From: an uncultured Collinsella sp.
Lineage (GTDB): Bacteria > Actinomycetota > Coriobacteriia > Coriobacteriales > Coriobacteriaceae
Assembly: GCA_900541055.1 (NCBI GenBank)
Contig: UQHZ01000008.1
Span: 28,215 to 92,214 of the forward strand
Direction: 5' to 3'
Length of the DNA stretch: 64,000 nt
Below the pieces are notes generated by a model. It had not been told where the DNA came from. It did not search any database and saw only the letters and a program-made list of their open reading frames with translations. The translations under genes were made by a program, and so were the position numbers. This document shows positions 50,932 through 58,198 of the stretch, piece after piece. Every line of letters begins with the position of its first letter. Within the stretch, counting starts at the first letter, position 1.

Positions 50932-50978
50932 CGACGCTGCGCGGGCCGCATTTGGACAATCTGACGTTCAACTTCAAG
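50932..50978. repeat. 47-bp exact repeat, copy 1
   Basis: This block, from CGACGCTGCGCGGGCCGC to ACTTCAAG, is identical over 47 bases to 63919-63965 downstream of prfA. Both copies lie at the same distance from a preceding GTT-C-GC-GTT hairpin. Confidence 0.85.
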
Positions 50979-51007
50979 GGCGCGACCAGAAGGTCAGCGC
51001 CCTTTCG
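50977..51007 (+). terminator. Terminator after lysS and the 47-bp repeat
   Basis: AGGGCGC and GCGCCCT form the base, with GACC/GGTC inside and an AGAA loop, followed by TTCGTTT. The rest of 51008-51237 holds one REP-like repeat and the leader of the next gene. Confidence 0.75.
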
Positions 51008-51073
51008 TTTCACGTCACCTTGTCACAAATGCGACCCGCTCGCTGTCGCTGCCAAAACATCGGCGTTGTTATG

Positions 51074-51104
51074 AGTAGTCATTGGGGACGTTCTTAAACG
51101 ACTA
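51074..51104. repeat. REP-like palindrome, TTGGGGACGTTCTTAA core
   Basis: AGTAGTC and GACTA flank ATTGGGGACGTTCTTAAAC. The core matches both arms of the larger unit at 58025-58080. Confidence 0.65.
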
Positions 51105-51237
51105 GCTTCCTTCTTTCCGTAACCTTTCCGCAACAATTTGCCCTTCGCGCTGCCCGACTTCGCTCGTAACGTCCCCTGCGCTACACTTAGTCGCACTGTG
51201 GCGCTGCTGCGCCGTGCCCGAACCAAGGGAGACCCTC

Positions 51238-52062
51238 ATGAAGAACACTCAGCTGCTGCTGATCAACGATATGTGCGGCTACGGCAAGGTCGCGCTTTCC
51301 GCCATGCTGCCGGTGCTGTCGCACATGGGCTACCGTATCCATAACCTGCCGACGGCGCTCGTTTCCGACACGCTCAACTACCCCAAGTTCTACATCCACG
51401 ACACCACGGAGTATGTCCGCCAGAGTCTCGCCATCTGGGAGGAGCTCGGCTTTGAGTTCGACGCCATCTCGACCGGCTTTATCGTGACCGAGGAAGAGAC
51501 GCGCATTATTTCGGACTTCTGCCACCGTCGCGCGCAAAAGGGCACCAAGGTGTTCGTCGACCCCATCATGGGCGACAACGGCAAGCTCTATGCGGGCGTG
51601 CCCGAGTCCACGATTGGCCTTATGCGGCATCTGCTGGAGTGCGCAGACTACGCGGTGCCCAACTACACCGAGGCGTGCCTACTTGCCGATAGGCCTATCG
51701 TCGAGCAAATTACGCCCGATGAGGCCCGCACCCTTGTGGACGCCGTGCGCGAGCTGGGTGCCAAGTCTGTGGTCATTACGAGCGCCGTAGTTAATGGCGC
51801 GAATGCGGTTATCGGTTACGACCATGTAGCGGGGGAGTACTTTACGATTCCCTTTGAGCTCATTCCGGTCTATTTCCCGGGCACGGGCGACACGTTCTCG
51901 GCGGTGCTCGTCGGCCGCGTTATGGCCGGTTGGAGTCTGCAACGCGCGACGTCCGATGCCATGCGCGTGGTGGCTGAGCTTATCGAGTGCAATGCCGACC
52001 AAGAGGACAAGTCGGCCGGCCTTCCCATCGAGGCCTGCCTGGACGTGATTGACCATGAGTAA
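51238..52062 (+). CDS. Pyridoxamine/pyridoxal kinase (PfkB family)
   Basis: A 274-residue ribokinase-like enzyme. LLINDMCGYGKVALSAMLPVLSHMGY at the N-terminus, VDPIMGDNGKLYAGV, and the C-terminal anion hole and catalytic Asp in FPGTGDTFSAVLVGRVMAG (about residues 218-236) fit PdxK/PdxY. It phosphorylates pyridoxal or pyridoxamine in B6 salvage. ATG 51238 follows AAGGGAGACCC. The stop overlaps the next gene by eight bases. Which vitamer is preferred cannot be judged. Confidence 0.88.
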   Translation: MKNTQLLLINDMCGYGKVALSAMLPVLSHMGYRIHNLPTALVSDTLNYPKFYIHDTTEYVRQSLAIWEELGFEFDAISTGFIVTEEETRIISDFCHRRAQKGTKVFVDPIMGDNGKLYAGVPESTIGLMRHLLECADYAVPNYTEACLLADRPIVEQITPDEARTLVDAVRELGAKSVVITSAVVNGANAVIGYDHVAGEYFTIPFELIPVYFPGTGDTFSAVLVGRVMAGWSLQRATSDAMRVVAELIECNADQEDKSAGLPIEACLDVIDHE

Positions 52063-52384
52063 CGCTGGCGAGGGCGGCGTCAAGCCTGCGGGCGGGGACA
52101 AGCCGCTCGGCGCGCCACGTGGCAAGCGTCCGCATATCCGCGTGAGCTGCGTGGACCAGCTGGGTGCATGTCGCTGCCACCATGGTCACAAGCCCGGCGA
52201 CGTTTTTGACTTCGACCGAGACCGCGGCAAGATATGCGCCATGGCCTGCCATGTGGGCTTTCCCTATATCGATATCCTGCGCTATGGCGGAACCGTGCCT
52301 GGCAACGAGCCCGGTACGGCAAAGTTCTGCTGCCCCGAGGTCGATACGCTGAACGTCTGGCTCGCCGAGATCGTCGACGAATAG
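52055..52384 (+). CDS. TIGR04076 family cysteine-rich protein
   Basis: A 109-residue protein whose ATG (52055) lies inside the end of the kinase gene, indicating translational coupling. After a 28-residue polar leader it has HIRVSCVDQLGACRCHHGHKPGDVFDFDRDRGKICAMACHVGFPYIDILRYGG and CCPEVDTLNVWLAEI. Seven or more cysteines in this arrangement match TIGR04076. The function is unknown; the cysteines suggest metal or Fe-S binding. Coupling to a B6 kinase gene hints at a shared role but does not prove one. Confidence 0.78.
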   Translation: MSNAGEGGVKPAGGDKPLGAPRGKRPHIRVSCVDQLGACRCHHGHKPGDVFDFDRDRGKICAMACHVGFPYIDILRYGGTVPGNEPGTAKFCCPEVDTLNVWLAEIVDE

Positions 52385-52392
52385 TTGAGCGC

Positions 52393-52425
52393 AATGTGAC
52401 AAAGTGACAGTTCTTTTGTCACATT
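52393..52425. repeat. REP-like palindrome, TGTGACAAAG family
   Basis: AATGTGACAAA and TTTGTCACATT flank GTGACAGTTCTT. It is very close to 55875-55909, and half a unit recurs at 53934-53952 on the other side of the DUF4143 gene. Confidence 0.75.
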
Positions 52426-52451
52426 CGCGGGTGGTGTCCCTTCTTTTTTGC

Positions 52452-52546
52452 TTAGAATCTCAAATCTCTGCATTTCATCCGATTTTAGGTTCTAAAAATT
52501 CTGCGTTTCATCGATAATCAAGCGTATAAAACTTTGCATTTCATTT
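52452..52546 (+). promoter_or_regulatory. Three direct repeats at exact 33-bp period upstream of the DUF4143 gene
   Basis: The core YTGCRTTTCAT recurs with its G at 52470, 52503 and 52536, that is 33 bp apart each time. Units 1 and 2 match over a longer stretch (TTAG..TCT.AAA..TCTGC.TTTCATC, 22 of 28). Unit 3 keeps the core and AT-rich lead. The array ends 23 bases before the start codon and includes TATAAAA, so it probably spans the promoter. Confidence 0.6.
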
Positions 52547-52568
52547 GATGACACCGAGGGGAGAGTCT

Positions 52569-53930
52569 ATGCTGCGCAGGAAAATAGCGGCAGAGCTGGA
52601 GCGTTGGCTGAAGTCTGCCGAGCAAAAGGCCTTATTCATTACGGGTTCTCGCCAGATCGGCAAAAGCTATTCGATTCGCGCATTTGGCAAAGCCAACCAT
52701 GCAACCTACATCGAGCTTAACCTCATGGAAAATCGTCAGGCAAAAGATGCTCTTCTCGAGGCGCGGGATGCCGATGATTTCATCAGCAGGGTGACGCTTC
52801 TTTCGGGAAAGTCGATTGCACCAGGCAAAACGCTCGTGTTTATCGATGAGGTCCAAGAGGCTCCCGACATCATGACGATGGCAAAGTTCCTTGTTGAGGA
52901 CGGGAGGTGCCGCTGGGCGTTTTCGGGGTCAATGCTCGGGACCCAGTTCAAGGGCGTCAGGTCCTATCCCGTGGGGTATGTCCACGAGCTTAGGATGTTC
53001 CCGCTCGATTTTGAGGAGTTTTGCTGGGCAACCGGGGTGAGCGAGGGGGCTCGCCAAACGATACGTGACGCGTGTATCAGCGAGAGGCCCATTCCTGATT
53101 ACATTCATGACGCGATGATGGCAAACTTCAGGACCTATACCGTTGTCGGCGGAATGCCGGAGGTCGTGCAGCGTTTCCTTGACACGCAGGGCGATCTTGC
53201 CTCTGTTCGTCAGCTACAGTCAGAGCTCAACGAACAGTACCGGCGGGATATCTCCAAGTATGCAAGCGGGCGAGCCCTTCAGGTGCAGAGCATCTACGAT
53301 CAGCTCCCTATTATGCTCGAGGGCGAAAACAAGCGCTTCGTGCTCAATTCCATTGACCCCAAGGCTCACTACGAGAAGTATCAGCGAGATTTTGTATGGC
53401 TTGTCGATGCCGGCGTTGCTCTCAAAGCAGATATCGTAACCGAGCCAAAATCGCCCCTGCTCAAGACGGCACGGCCATCGCAGTTCAAGCTATATCAATC
53501 GGATACGGGCATGTTGATGGCGCGCTACCCCGTTGGAGTCGCCCAAGCGGCGTATCTTGATAGCAAGGAGCCCAATCTGGGCGGCATTTACGAAAACGTG
53601 GTGGCCCAGCAGCTGACTGCCCAAAATCGCCAGCTTTACTACTATCAGACAAAAAAGCGCGGTGAAGTGGACTTTGTGGTCGATGGACCGGATGGGACGG
53701 CTGTTCCGATCGAGGTTAAATCGGGCTCCTATTACCACGCGCACGCTGCGCTCGGCCATGTGCTTGATACGGCTGAATATGGCGTAAGGCTCGGGATTGT
53801 TTTCTCGAGAGGCAACGTTGAGCGCAACGGAGCGGTTCTCTATTTGCCGCTATATGCGACCTGGGCCCTTTCGGATGTTTTGGGCGACTCCTGTGCCGAG
53901 GGGATAAAGCTGGAGGTCAAGCCGGTCTAG
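52569..53930 (+). CDS. AAA ATPase with DUF4143 nuclease-like C-terminus
   Basis: A 453-residue protein of the AAA_14/DUF4143 type. Walker A is GSRQIGKSYSI (about residues 27-37), Walker B KTLVFIDEVQEAPDIM (about 87-102). The C-terminal half carries the PD-(D/E)xK-like triad pattern RGEVDFVV then VPIEVKSG (about residues 367-390). The family is widespread, patchily distributed and of unknown function; it may act in mobile-element or stress contexts. ATG 52569 follows GAGGGGAGAG. It is a lone gene between halves of one REP-like repeat, has a 33-bp repeat array upstream and more AT-rich codons than its neighbours, all suggesting horizontal acquisition. Confidence 0.87.
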   Translation: MLRRKIAAELERWLKSAEQKALFITGSRQIGKSYSIRAFGKANHATYIELNLMENRQAKDALLEARDADDFISRVTLLSGKSIAPGKTLVFIDEVQEAPDIMTMAKFLVEDGRCRWAFSGSMLGTQFKGVRSYPVGYVHELRMFPLDFEEFCWATGVSEGARQTIRDACISERPIPDYIHDAMMANFRTYTVVGGMPEVVQRFLDTQGDLASVRQLQSELNEQYRRDISKYASGRALQVQSIYDQLPIMLEGENKRFVLNSIDPKAHYEKYQRDFVWLVDAGVALKADIVTEPKSPLLKTARPSQFKLYQSDTGMLMARYPVGVAQAAYLDSKEPNLGGIYENVVAQQLTAQNRQLYYYQTKKRGEVDFVVDGPDGTAVPIEVKSGSYYHAHAALGHVLDTAEYGVRLGIVFSRGNVERNGAVLYLPLYATWALSDVLGDSCAEGIKLEVKPV

Positions 53931-53933
53931 GGC

Positions 53934-53952
53934 TAGTCCCTTTGTCACATTC
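53934..53952. repeat. Half REP-like repeat, TTTGTCACATTC
   Basis: TCCCTTTGTCACATTC matches one arm of the repeats at 52393 and 55875; the partner arm is missing here. Confidence 0.5.
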
Positions 53953-54026
53953 ATGAGCGTGGGTTTTCTCCCGTTTAGAGCGCACTTGAACTCTCAAAGT
54001 GGGAGAAAACCCACGCTCATTTTTCA
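53953..54026. terminator. Bidirectional terminator with 20-bp perfect stem
   Basis: ATGAGCGTGGGTTTTCTCCC at 53953-53972 is exactly complementary to 54001-54020, followed by TTTTTC on the plus strand. It separates the convergent DUF4143 and phosphatase genes. Confidence 0.75.
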
Positions 54027-54084
54027 TGTGGAAGATTATCCGCGCTTGTTTCGCGCCGAAGGCGTGGCCCGCGACCTCGCTTGC

Positions 54085-54531
54085 CTACAGCTGCTCGAGC
54101 ATGGCCGAGCAGCCGGCGAGCACGTCGCGGTACGTGGCATCGAAATTGCCGGTGTACCAGGGATCGGCCACGTCGCCGGGGCGCTCGGTCCAATCGAGCA
54201 AGCGCGTAATCTTGCCGTCGGGGTCGTCGCCAAAGATGCGACGCAGGCCACGCGCGTTCTCGTCGTCCATATAGACAATGTGGTCCCAGTCGCCATACTC
54301 CGCGCGACGCACCTGGCGTGCGCGGTGGGCAACGACGGGAATCCCGACTTCGCGCAGCTTGGCGACTGTGCCATGGTGTGGCGGGTTGCCAAGCTCCTCG
54401 GTCGAAGTCGCGGCGGAATCGATGACAAACTCCGCCTCGCGCCCAGCGCGGCGCACGAGCTCGGTAAACACCGACTCGGCCATCGTCGAGCGGCAGATGT
54501 TTCCATAGCAGATGAACAGTACACGTTGCAT
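54085..54531 (-). CDS. Low-molecular-weight protein tyrosine phosphatase
   Basis: A 148-residue LMW-PTP read from ATG 54531. The P-loop is VLFICYGNICRSTMAE (nucleophilic Cys8, Arg14), and the general-acid aspartate is in DPWYTGNFDATY (about residues 116-127). It removes phosphate from tyrosine, or arginine, residues in the cytoplasm. An AAAGGAAACC ribosome binding site lies upstream; the longer frame to 54576 is not supported. It lies 45 bases downstream of the MFS gene on the same strand, so the two may be cotranscribed. Confidence 0.9.
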   Translation of the reverse strand: MQRVLFICYGNICRSTMAESVFTELVRRAGREAEFVIDSAATSTEELGNPPHHGTVAKLREVGIPVVAHRARQVRRAEYGDWDHIVYMDDENARGLRRIFGDDPDGKITRLLDWTERPGDVADPWYTGNFDATYRDVLAGCSAMLEQL

Positions 54532-54576
54532 ATGCGGTTTCCTTTCGATCGCCATCATCGAGCTCGAGTATCGCAT

Positions 54577-55818
54577 CTACGCCTGCGCCCTTGCCCGCCT
54601 GCGCTCCCAGTGAGCCAATTTAATCGTCACCAGCGTAAGCACCCAGGCCACAAGCGAGAACGCGGCACCCACTGCGCCTACGTGCGCAATGCCAATGCTG
54701 CTTACCACGGCGCCGCCCACTGCGGTGCCAAACGAGATGCCGACGTTAAACGCCATGGGCTCAACCGAACTTGCGAGTACCATCGACTTGGGATGGCGGC
54801 TGCGTGCCACGTCCATGAAGTGCGTGATGCACGACACCGAGAACAAGTACATGAGCAGCGCCAAGCTAAAGACAAAGGCCAGCGCGAGCGGCATGGTGCC
54901 GCCCACAGCAAACAGCCCGAGTAACGCCGCAGCCTGCAGCACGAACGTCACAAGCAGCGCCTTCATGCCAAAGCGCGCATCGATCCATCCGCCCAGGATG
55001 TTCGAGATCAGGCAGAACACGCCGTAGGCCATGAGCGTGGTACTGGCTTCGACCGTGCCCATGCCCAGCACCTGCTCAAGATAAGGCGTCACGTAGCCAT
55101 AGAAAACGTAGACCGACCCCACGCCAAACAAAAAGATGAGCATGCCGGTGATGATGCTCGGCTCGCGTAGCAGACCCGCCTGCTCGCGAAAAGTGGCGGG
55201 CTCGTCGGTTTGCCCAGCGCGCGGCATAAACGCCACGAGCGCTCCGCAGATCAGAACGGCAAAGGCCAGCGTGCCGTACATGGCCACGTGCCAATCGAGC
55301 GTGTCGGCCACAAACTTGCCGATCGAAGTGACAAAGACCATTGCCACGGAAAACGCACCATATACCACCGAGATGGCAAGCGAAGTTTGCTGCGGAGACA
55401 GAAGCTCGGGGATGTACGTCACGCCCACGGCGAGCAGTGCGCCCGAGACGGAGCCCAGGATGATGCGCGAGATGAACAGCACCTGGAAGTTGGGCGCCAA
55501 CGCCATGACCAGGTTGCCGAGCACAAAGACGATGCTGTAGCACACGAGCAGCTGGTAGCGGCGAAAACGCCCCGTACTGAGCGCGAGCACCGGCGTCGAG
55601 ATAGCGTAGATCAGTGCGAACACGCTAATAAGTTGGCCTGCGGTGGCAAGCGATACGCCGAGTTCCGTCGCTAGGTCGCTTTCGATGCCGATGACCACGA
55701 ACTCGGAGCAGCCGAGCGAGAATCCCAACAGCACGAGCAGCGCCAGGCAAAGATTGGTGCGCGCGGGGGAGAGCGCGGCGGCGGTTGACTTACTTTTTGG
55801 CGTGGTTGCGGCGGTCAA
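54577..55818 (-). CDS. MFS transporter (DHA1/AraJ type)
   Basis: A 413-residue 12-helix major facilitator. LGFSLGCSEFVVIGIESDLATELGVSLATAGQLISVFALIYAISTPVLALSTGRFRRYQLL is the typical helix 1-3 region of AraJ/YdhP sugar-efflux-like transporters, with a conserved-loop-type basic motif GRFRR. I chose TTG 55818, seven bases after GGAGTG; the frame is open back to 55905 but without a site. The substrate is unknown, with efflux of small molecules most likely. The LMW-PTP gene follows in the same direction. Confidence 0.82.
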   Translation of the reverse strand: MTAATTPKSKSTAAALSPARTNLCLALLVLLGFSLGCSEFVVIGIESDLATELGVSLATAGQLISVFALIYAISTPVLALSTGRFRRYQLLVCYSIVFVLGNLVMALAPNFQVLFISRIILGSVSGALLAVGVTYIPELLSPQQTSLAISVVYGAFSVAMVFVTSIGKFVADTLDWHVAMYGTLAFAVLICGALVAFMPRAGQTDEPATFREQAGLLREPSIITGMLIFLFGVGSVYVFYGYVTPYLEQVLGMGTVEASTTLMAYGVFCLISNILGGWIDARFGMKALLVTFVLQAAALLGLFAVGGTMPLALAFVFSLALLMYLFSVSCITHFMDVARSRHPKSMVLASSVEPMAFNVGISFGTAVGGAVVSSIGIAHVGAVGAAFSLVAWVLTLVTIKLAHWERRRARAQA

Positions 55819-55874
55819 GGTTGTCACTCCAATGTCGCGTGAATAAGCGGGATTCAATCCCTGCAACTCTAACA

Positions 55875-55909
55875 GAATGTGACAAAGGGACAGTCTCTTT
55901 GTCACATTC
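55875..55909. repeat. REP-like palindrome, GAATGTGACAAAGGGACAG
   Basis: GAATGTGACAAA and TTTGTCACATTC flank GGGACAGTCTC. A perfect 12-bp inverted repeat with the GGGACAG core in the loop. Confidence 0.8.
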
Positions 55910-55928
55910 GCGGCGTGGCTGCCGCCTA

Positions 55929-55991
55929 AACCGTCACAACATTCGATGAAAATCTCGAAAACGAGGAAAAACGTCGAATGTTGTGACGGTT
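55929..55991. repeat. 18-bp perfect inverted repeat hairpin
   Basis: AACCGTCACAACATTCGA at 55929-55946 is exactly complementary to 55974-55991, with an AAATCTCG/CGAGG inner stem and TTTTCG after it. It could terminate transcription in either direction, but it lies between divergent genes, where no terminator is needed, so it may be another repeat unit. Confidence 0.65.
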
Positions 55992-56078
55992 TTCGTGTCC
56001 GGCGCGGGTGAGCTTCGGTGCCGTCTGGGGGTATAAGACTAGCGAGTGTTTATTTGCGAGGCCTAAGGGGCGCCCCGT

Positions 56079-56948
56079 ATGGATATCGATAACTTTGAAT
56101 GGTGGTATAGCGAGGGCGAGGCTCCGGACGAGGAGTGGGACGAGCCCGCGTCGCGTGACGTGTCGAGCGACGAGGACGAGACCGGCAACGATGCCGCTGT
56201 CGAGCCTGATGCCGCCTCCGATGCCGCCGAGCCCCTGACCTTTGAGCAGGCTTGGGCCCAAGCCGAGGCCGATGAGGCTAAGGCCGATGCCACGGCCACA
56301 CTCGGTGAGCCGGCGGACATGTCCATCTCGCCGGCAAAGATCCCGCAGCCGCGTCACACCATCGACCCCGACAGCACGGCATCCTTCAGCATTCTCGACG
56401 TGCCCGCGCAAGGCGCCCAGGCGCCTGCGCCCACACATCGCCCCGACCTGGCTCGTGAGGAAGACGCGGGCCGCCGTTCTCCGCTCGGCCCCATCCTCAT
56501 CGCCTTCATGGCCGGCGTTATCGCCTGCTCGGCAATCGGTAGCGTTTGGAGCCATGTCGAGCAGCAGCGTCAAGACGCCGCCAAGGTCGAGATGTCTGTC
56601 GAGCAATCGCTCAGCCGCACGCGCTCGGTACATGTGTCGGTCGAGGTCAAGGACGGCGCGATGTGGGACACCGCGCGTGGCGACAGCCAAATGCTCATCC
56701 ACATCGTGGGGCGTACGCTCAAAGGGCAGACGATTGACGAGTATCAATACGTCAATTCCGCTGGTGACGGCATCGAGCTCAAGCCCGGCGACTACGAGCT
56801 CACCGTCGACGAACCGCCCGTCGCCACCGACGGCACGCGCTTCCGCGCCTCAAAGCGCATGGTTCCCGTGAGCTTTAACTCGCAGGCGCCCGATACGGTC
56901 GATAGCACTCCGCAGGGCGGGTTTGACCTTTACGCTATTGCTCAATAA
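56079..56948 (+). CDS. Hypothetical single-pass membrane protein with acidic N-terminus
   Basis: A 289-residue protein I do not recognise. Residues 1-135 are acidic and low-complexity, probably disordered and cytoplasmic. A single membrane helix follows (SPLGPILIAFMAGVIACSAIGSVW, about residues 137-160). The remaining 125 or so residues look like a folded extracytoplasmic domain with beta-strand character (VHVSVEVKDGAMWDTARGDSQMLIHIVGRTLKG). The plan resembles bitopic signalling or envelope-assembly proteins, but nothing identifies it. ATG 56079 follows AAGGGG. An aldose epimerase gene follows. Confidence 0.65.
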   Translation: MDIDNFEWWYSEGEAPDEEWDEPASRDVSSDEDETGNDAAVEPDAASDAAEPLTFEQAWAQAEADEAKADATATLGEPADMSISPAKIPQPRHTIDPDSTASFSILDVPAQGAQAPAPTHRPDLAREEDAGRRSPLGPILIAFMAGVIACSAIGSVWSHVEQQRQDAAKVEMSVEQSLSRTRSVHVSVEVKDGAMWDTARGDSQMLIHIVGRTLKGQTIDEYQYVNSAGDGIELKPGDYELTVDEPPVATDGTRFRASKRMVPVSFNSQAPDTVDSTPQGGFDLYAIAQ

Positions 56949-57027
56949 CTGCGCCTGTCGCTCAACCCCGCCGCCAAGAGTGGGACAATAGCCCTCGACA
57001 CTATTGTTTACTTTTGGAGGAAGCAGC

Positions 57028-57921
57028 ATGTCTACCGTCACTACCATCAAGCGCGGCAGCCTCACCGCGGCCATCGATTCCATGGGCGCTCAGCTCACGA
57101 GCCTTGCCCTCAACGGCAACGAGTATCTGTGGCAGGGCGACCCCGCCTTTTGGGGCAAGCATGCGCCCATCCTGTTCCCCATTGTGGGCTCGCTGCGCAA
57201 CAACACGGCGACGTCTGCGGCTGGCACCTGCGAGATGCCGCGCCACGGCCTCGCGCGCATCGTCGAGCACAAGCTGGTCGAGGTTTCGGAGGACGGCTCC
57301 TCGGTAACGTACGAGATCACCGACACGCCCGAGTCGCTCAAGGCCTTTCCGTTCCACTTTAAGCTCAACATGACCTATGCCCTGACTGGTGACGCCACAC
57401 TTACCCAGACCTTTGCCGTCACCAATACCGGCGACGTGGACCTGCCGTTCTCGGTGGGCGGCCACCCCGCATTTAACGTACCTGCTCCCGGTGCCGAGGA
57501 CGAGGCGTTCGAGGATTACGAGCTGGCATTTACCGAGGCTTGGACCAACGAGGCCCCCATCATCACGCCCGATGGCCTCATGACGTTCGAGGGTAGCTAC
57601 AAGGCTCCCGATAACTCGGACGTGCTGCCCATCACGCACCGCAGCTTCGATAACGACGCCATCATGTTCACCGATACCCCGGGCTCCACGCTCACGCTGC
57701 GCGGCCGCAAGTCGGGCCACGGCGTCAAGATCGACTTTGAGGGCTTTAAGTACATCGGCGTGTGGTCTGCCGCCAACGACGCCCCGTTTGTGGCGCTCGA
57801 GCCCTGGACCGGTCATACCACCACGGACACCGAGGACGACGTCTTTGAGCACAAGGTCAACACCATCACCTTGGCTCCCGGCGAGACGGACAAGCGCAGC
57901 TTTAGCGTTACCTTGCTCTAG
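57028..57921 (+). CDS. Aldose 1-epimerase family protein (LacX-like)
   Basis: A 297-residue beta-sandwich protein. GSLTAAIDSMGAQLTSLALNGNEYLWQGDPAFWGKHAPILFPIVGSLRNN, PRHGLARIVEHKLVE, and PFSVGGHPAFNVP (catalytic-region His) fit the LacX/YeaD-related branch of aldose 1-epimerases, which interconvert sugar anomers; the exact sugar is unknown. ATG 57028 follows TTGGAGGAAGCAGC. It seems monocistronic, with a terminator 57 bases on. Confidence 0.88.
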   Translation: MSTVTTIKRGSLTAAIDSMGAQLTSLALNGNEYLWQGDPAFWGKHAPILFPIVGSLRNNTATSAAGTCEMPRHGLARIVEHKLVEVSEDGSSVTYEITDTPESLKAFPFHFKLNMTYALTGDATLTQTFAVTNTGDVDLPFSVGGHPAFNVPAPGAEDEAFEDYELAFTEAWTNEAPIITPDGLMTFEGSYKAPDNSDVLPITHRSFDNDAIMFTDTPGSTLTLRGRKSGHGVKIDFEGFKYIGVWSAANDAPFVALEPWTGHTTTDTEDDVFEHKVNTITLAPGETDKRSFSVTLL

Positions 57922-57977
57922 AGGTTCCGCCGCTCGGTCGATGCTGCGCGCCGTCCAGAGCAATAATTTGTCATTCA

Positions 57978-58018
57978 AAAGGCAAGGCATGACCAGAAGG
58001 TTTATGCCTTGCCTTTTT
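57978..58018 (+). terminator. Terminator after the aldose epimerase gene
   Basis: AAAGGCAAGGCAT and ATGCCTTGCCTTT enclose a 13-nt loop and run into T residues. Confidence 0.88.
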
Positions 58019-58024
58019 CATGCC

Positions 58025-58080
58025 TAGTCGTTGGGGACGTTCTTGTTTGACTAGTCGTTTAAGAACGTCCCCAACGACTA
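58025..58080. repeat. REP-like double unit, 20-bp perfect inverted repeat with GGGGAC core in each arm
   Basis: TAGTCGTTGGGGACGTTCTT at 58025-58044 is exactly complementary to 58061-58080. Each arm is itself a copy of the short unit seen singly at 51074-51104, so this is a head-to-head pair. Confidence 0.8.
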
Positions 58081-58107
58081 TCAATCGTTTTCAGTTCGTA
58101 AACTTGT

Positions 58108-58131
58108 ATATATGCATTTATATATGCATTT
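58108..58131 (+). promoter_or_regulatory. Tandem ATATATGCATTT repeat, possible ArgR-type operator
   Basis: ATATATGCATTT occurs twice without a gap, 68 bases before the binding-protein start. The TGCAT/ATGCA halves recall those upstream of argC. The stretch could instead simply be the AT-rich promoter core. Confidence 0.4.
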
Positions 58132-58198
58132 GCTGGAGGTAGTGCTGAGCGGTATCCTGTTAAGTCGTCAGCATACGATTCAGCAGGGAAGGCAGATT

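Noticed and set aside
48801..50951. Long minus-strand frames opposite lysS, groEL, asnB and the surface-protein gene (550-716 codons)
   Set aside because: They arise from biased codon use in high-G+C genes. They are low-complexity, lack ribosome binding sites, and the sense strand is certain.
52452..52546. CRISPR array from the 33-bp-period repeats
   Set aside because: Only three degenerate units occur. The conserved part is about 11 bases, the units are contiguous without spacers, and no cas gene is near.
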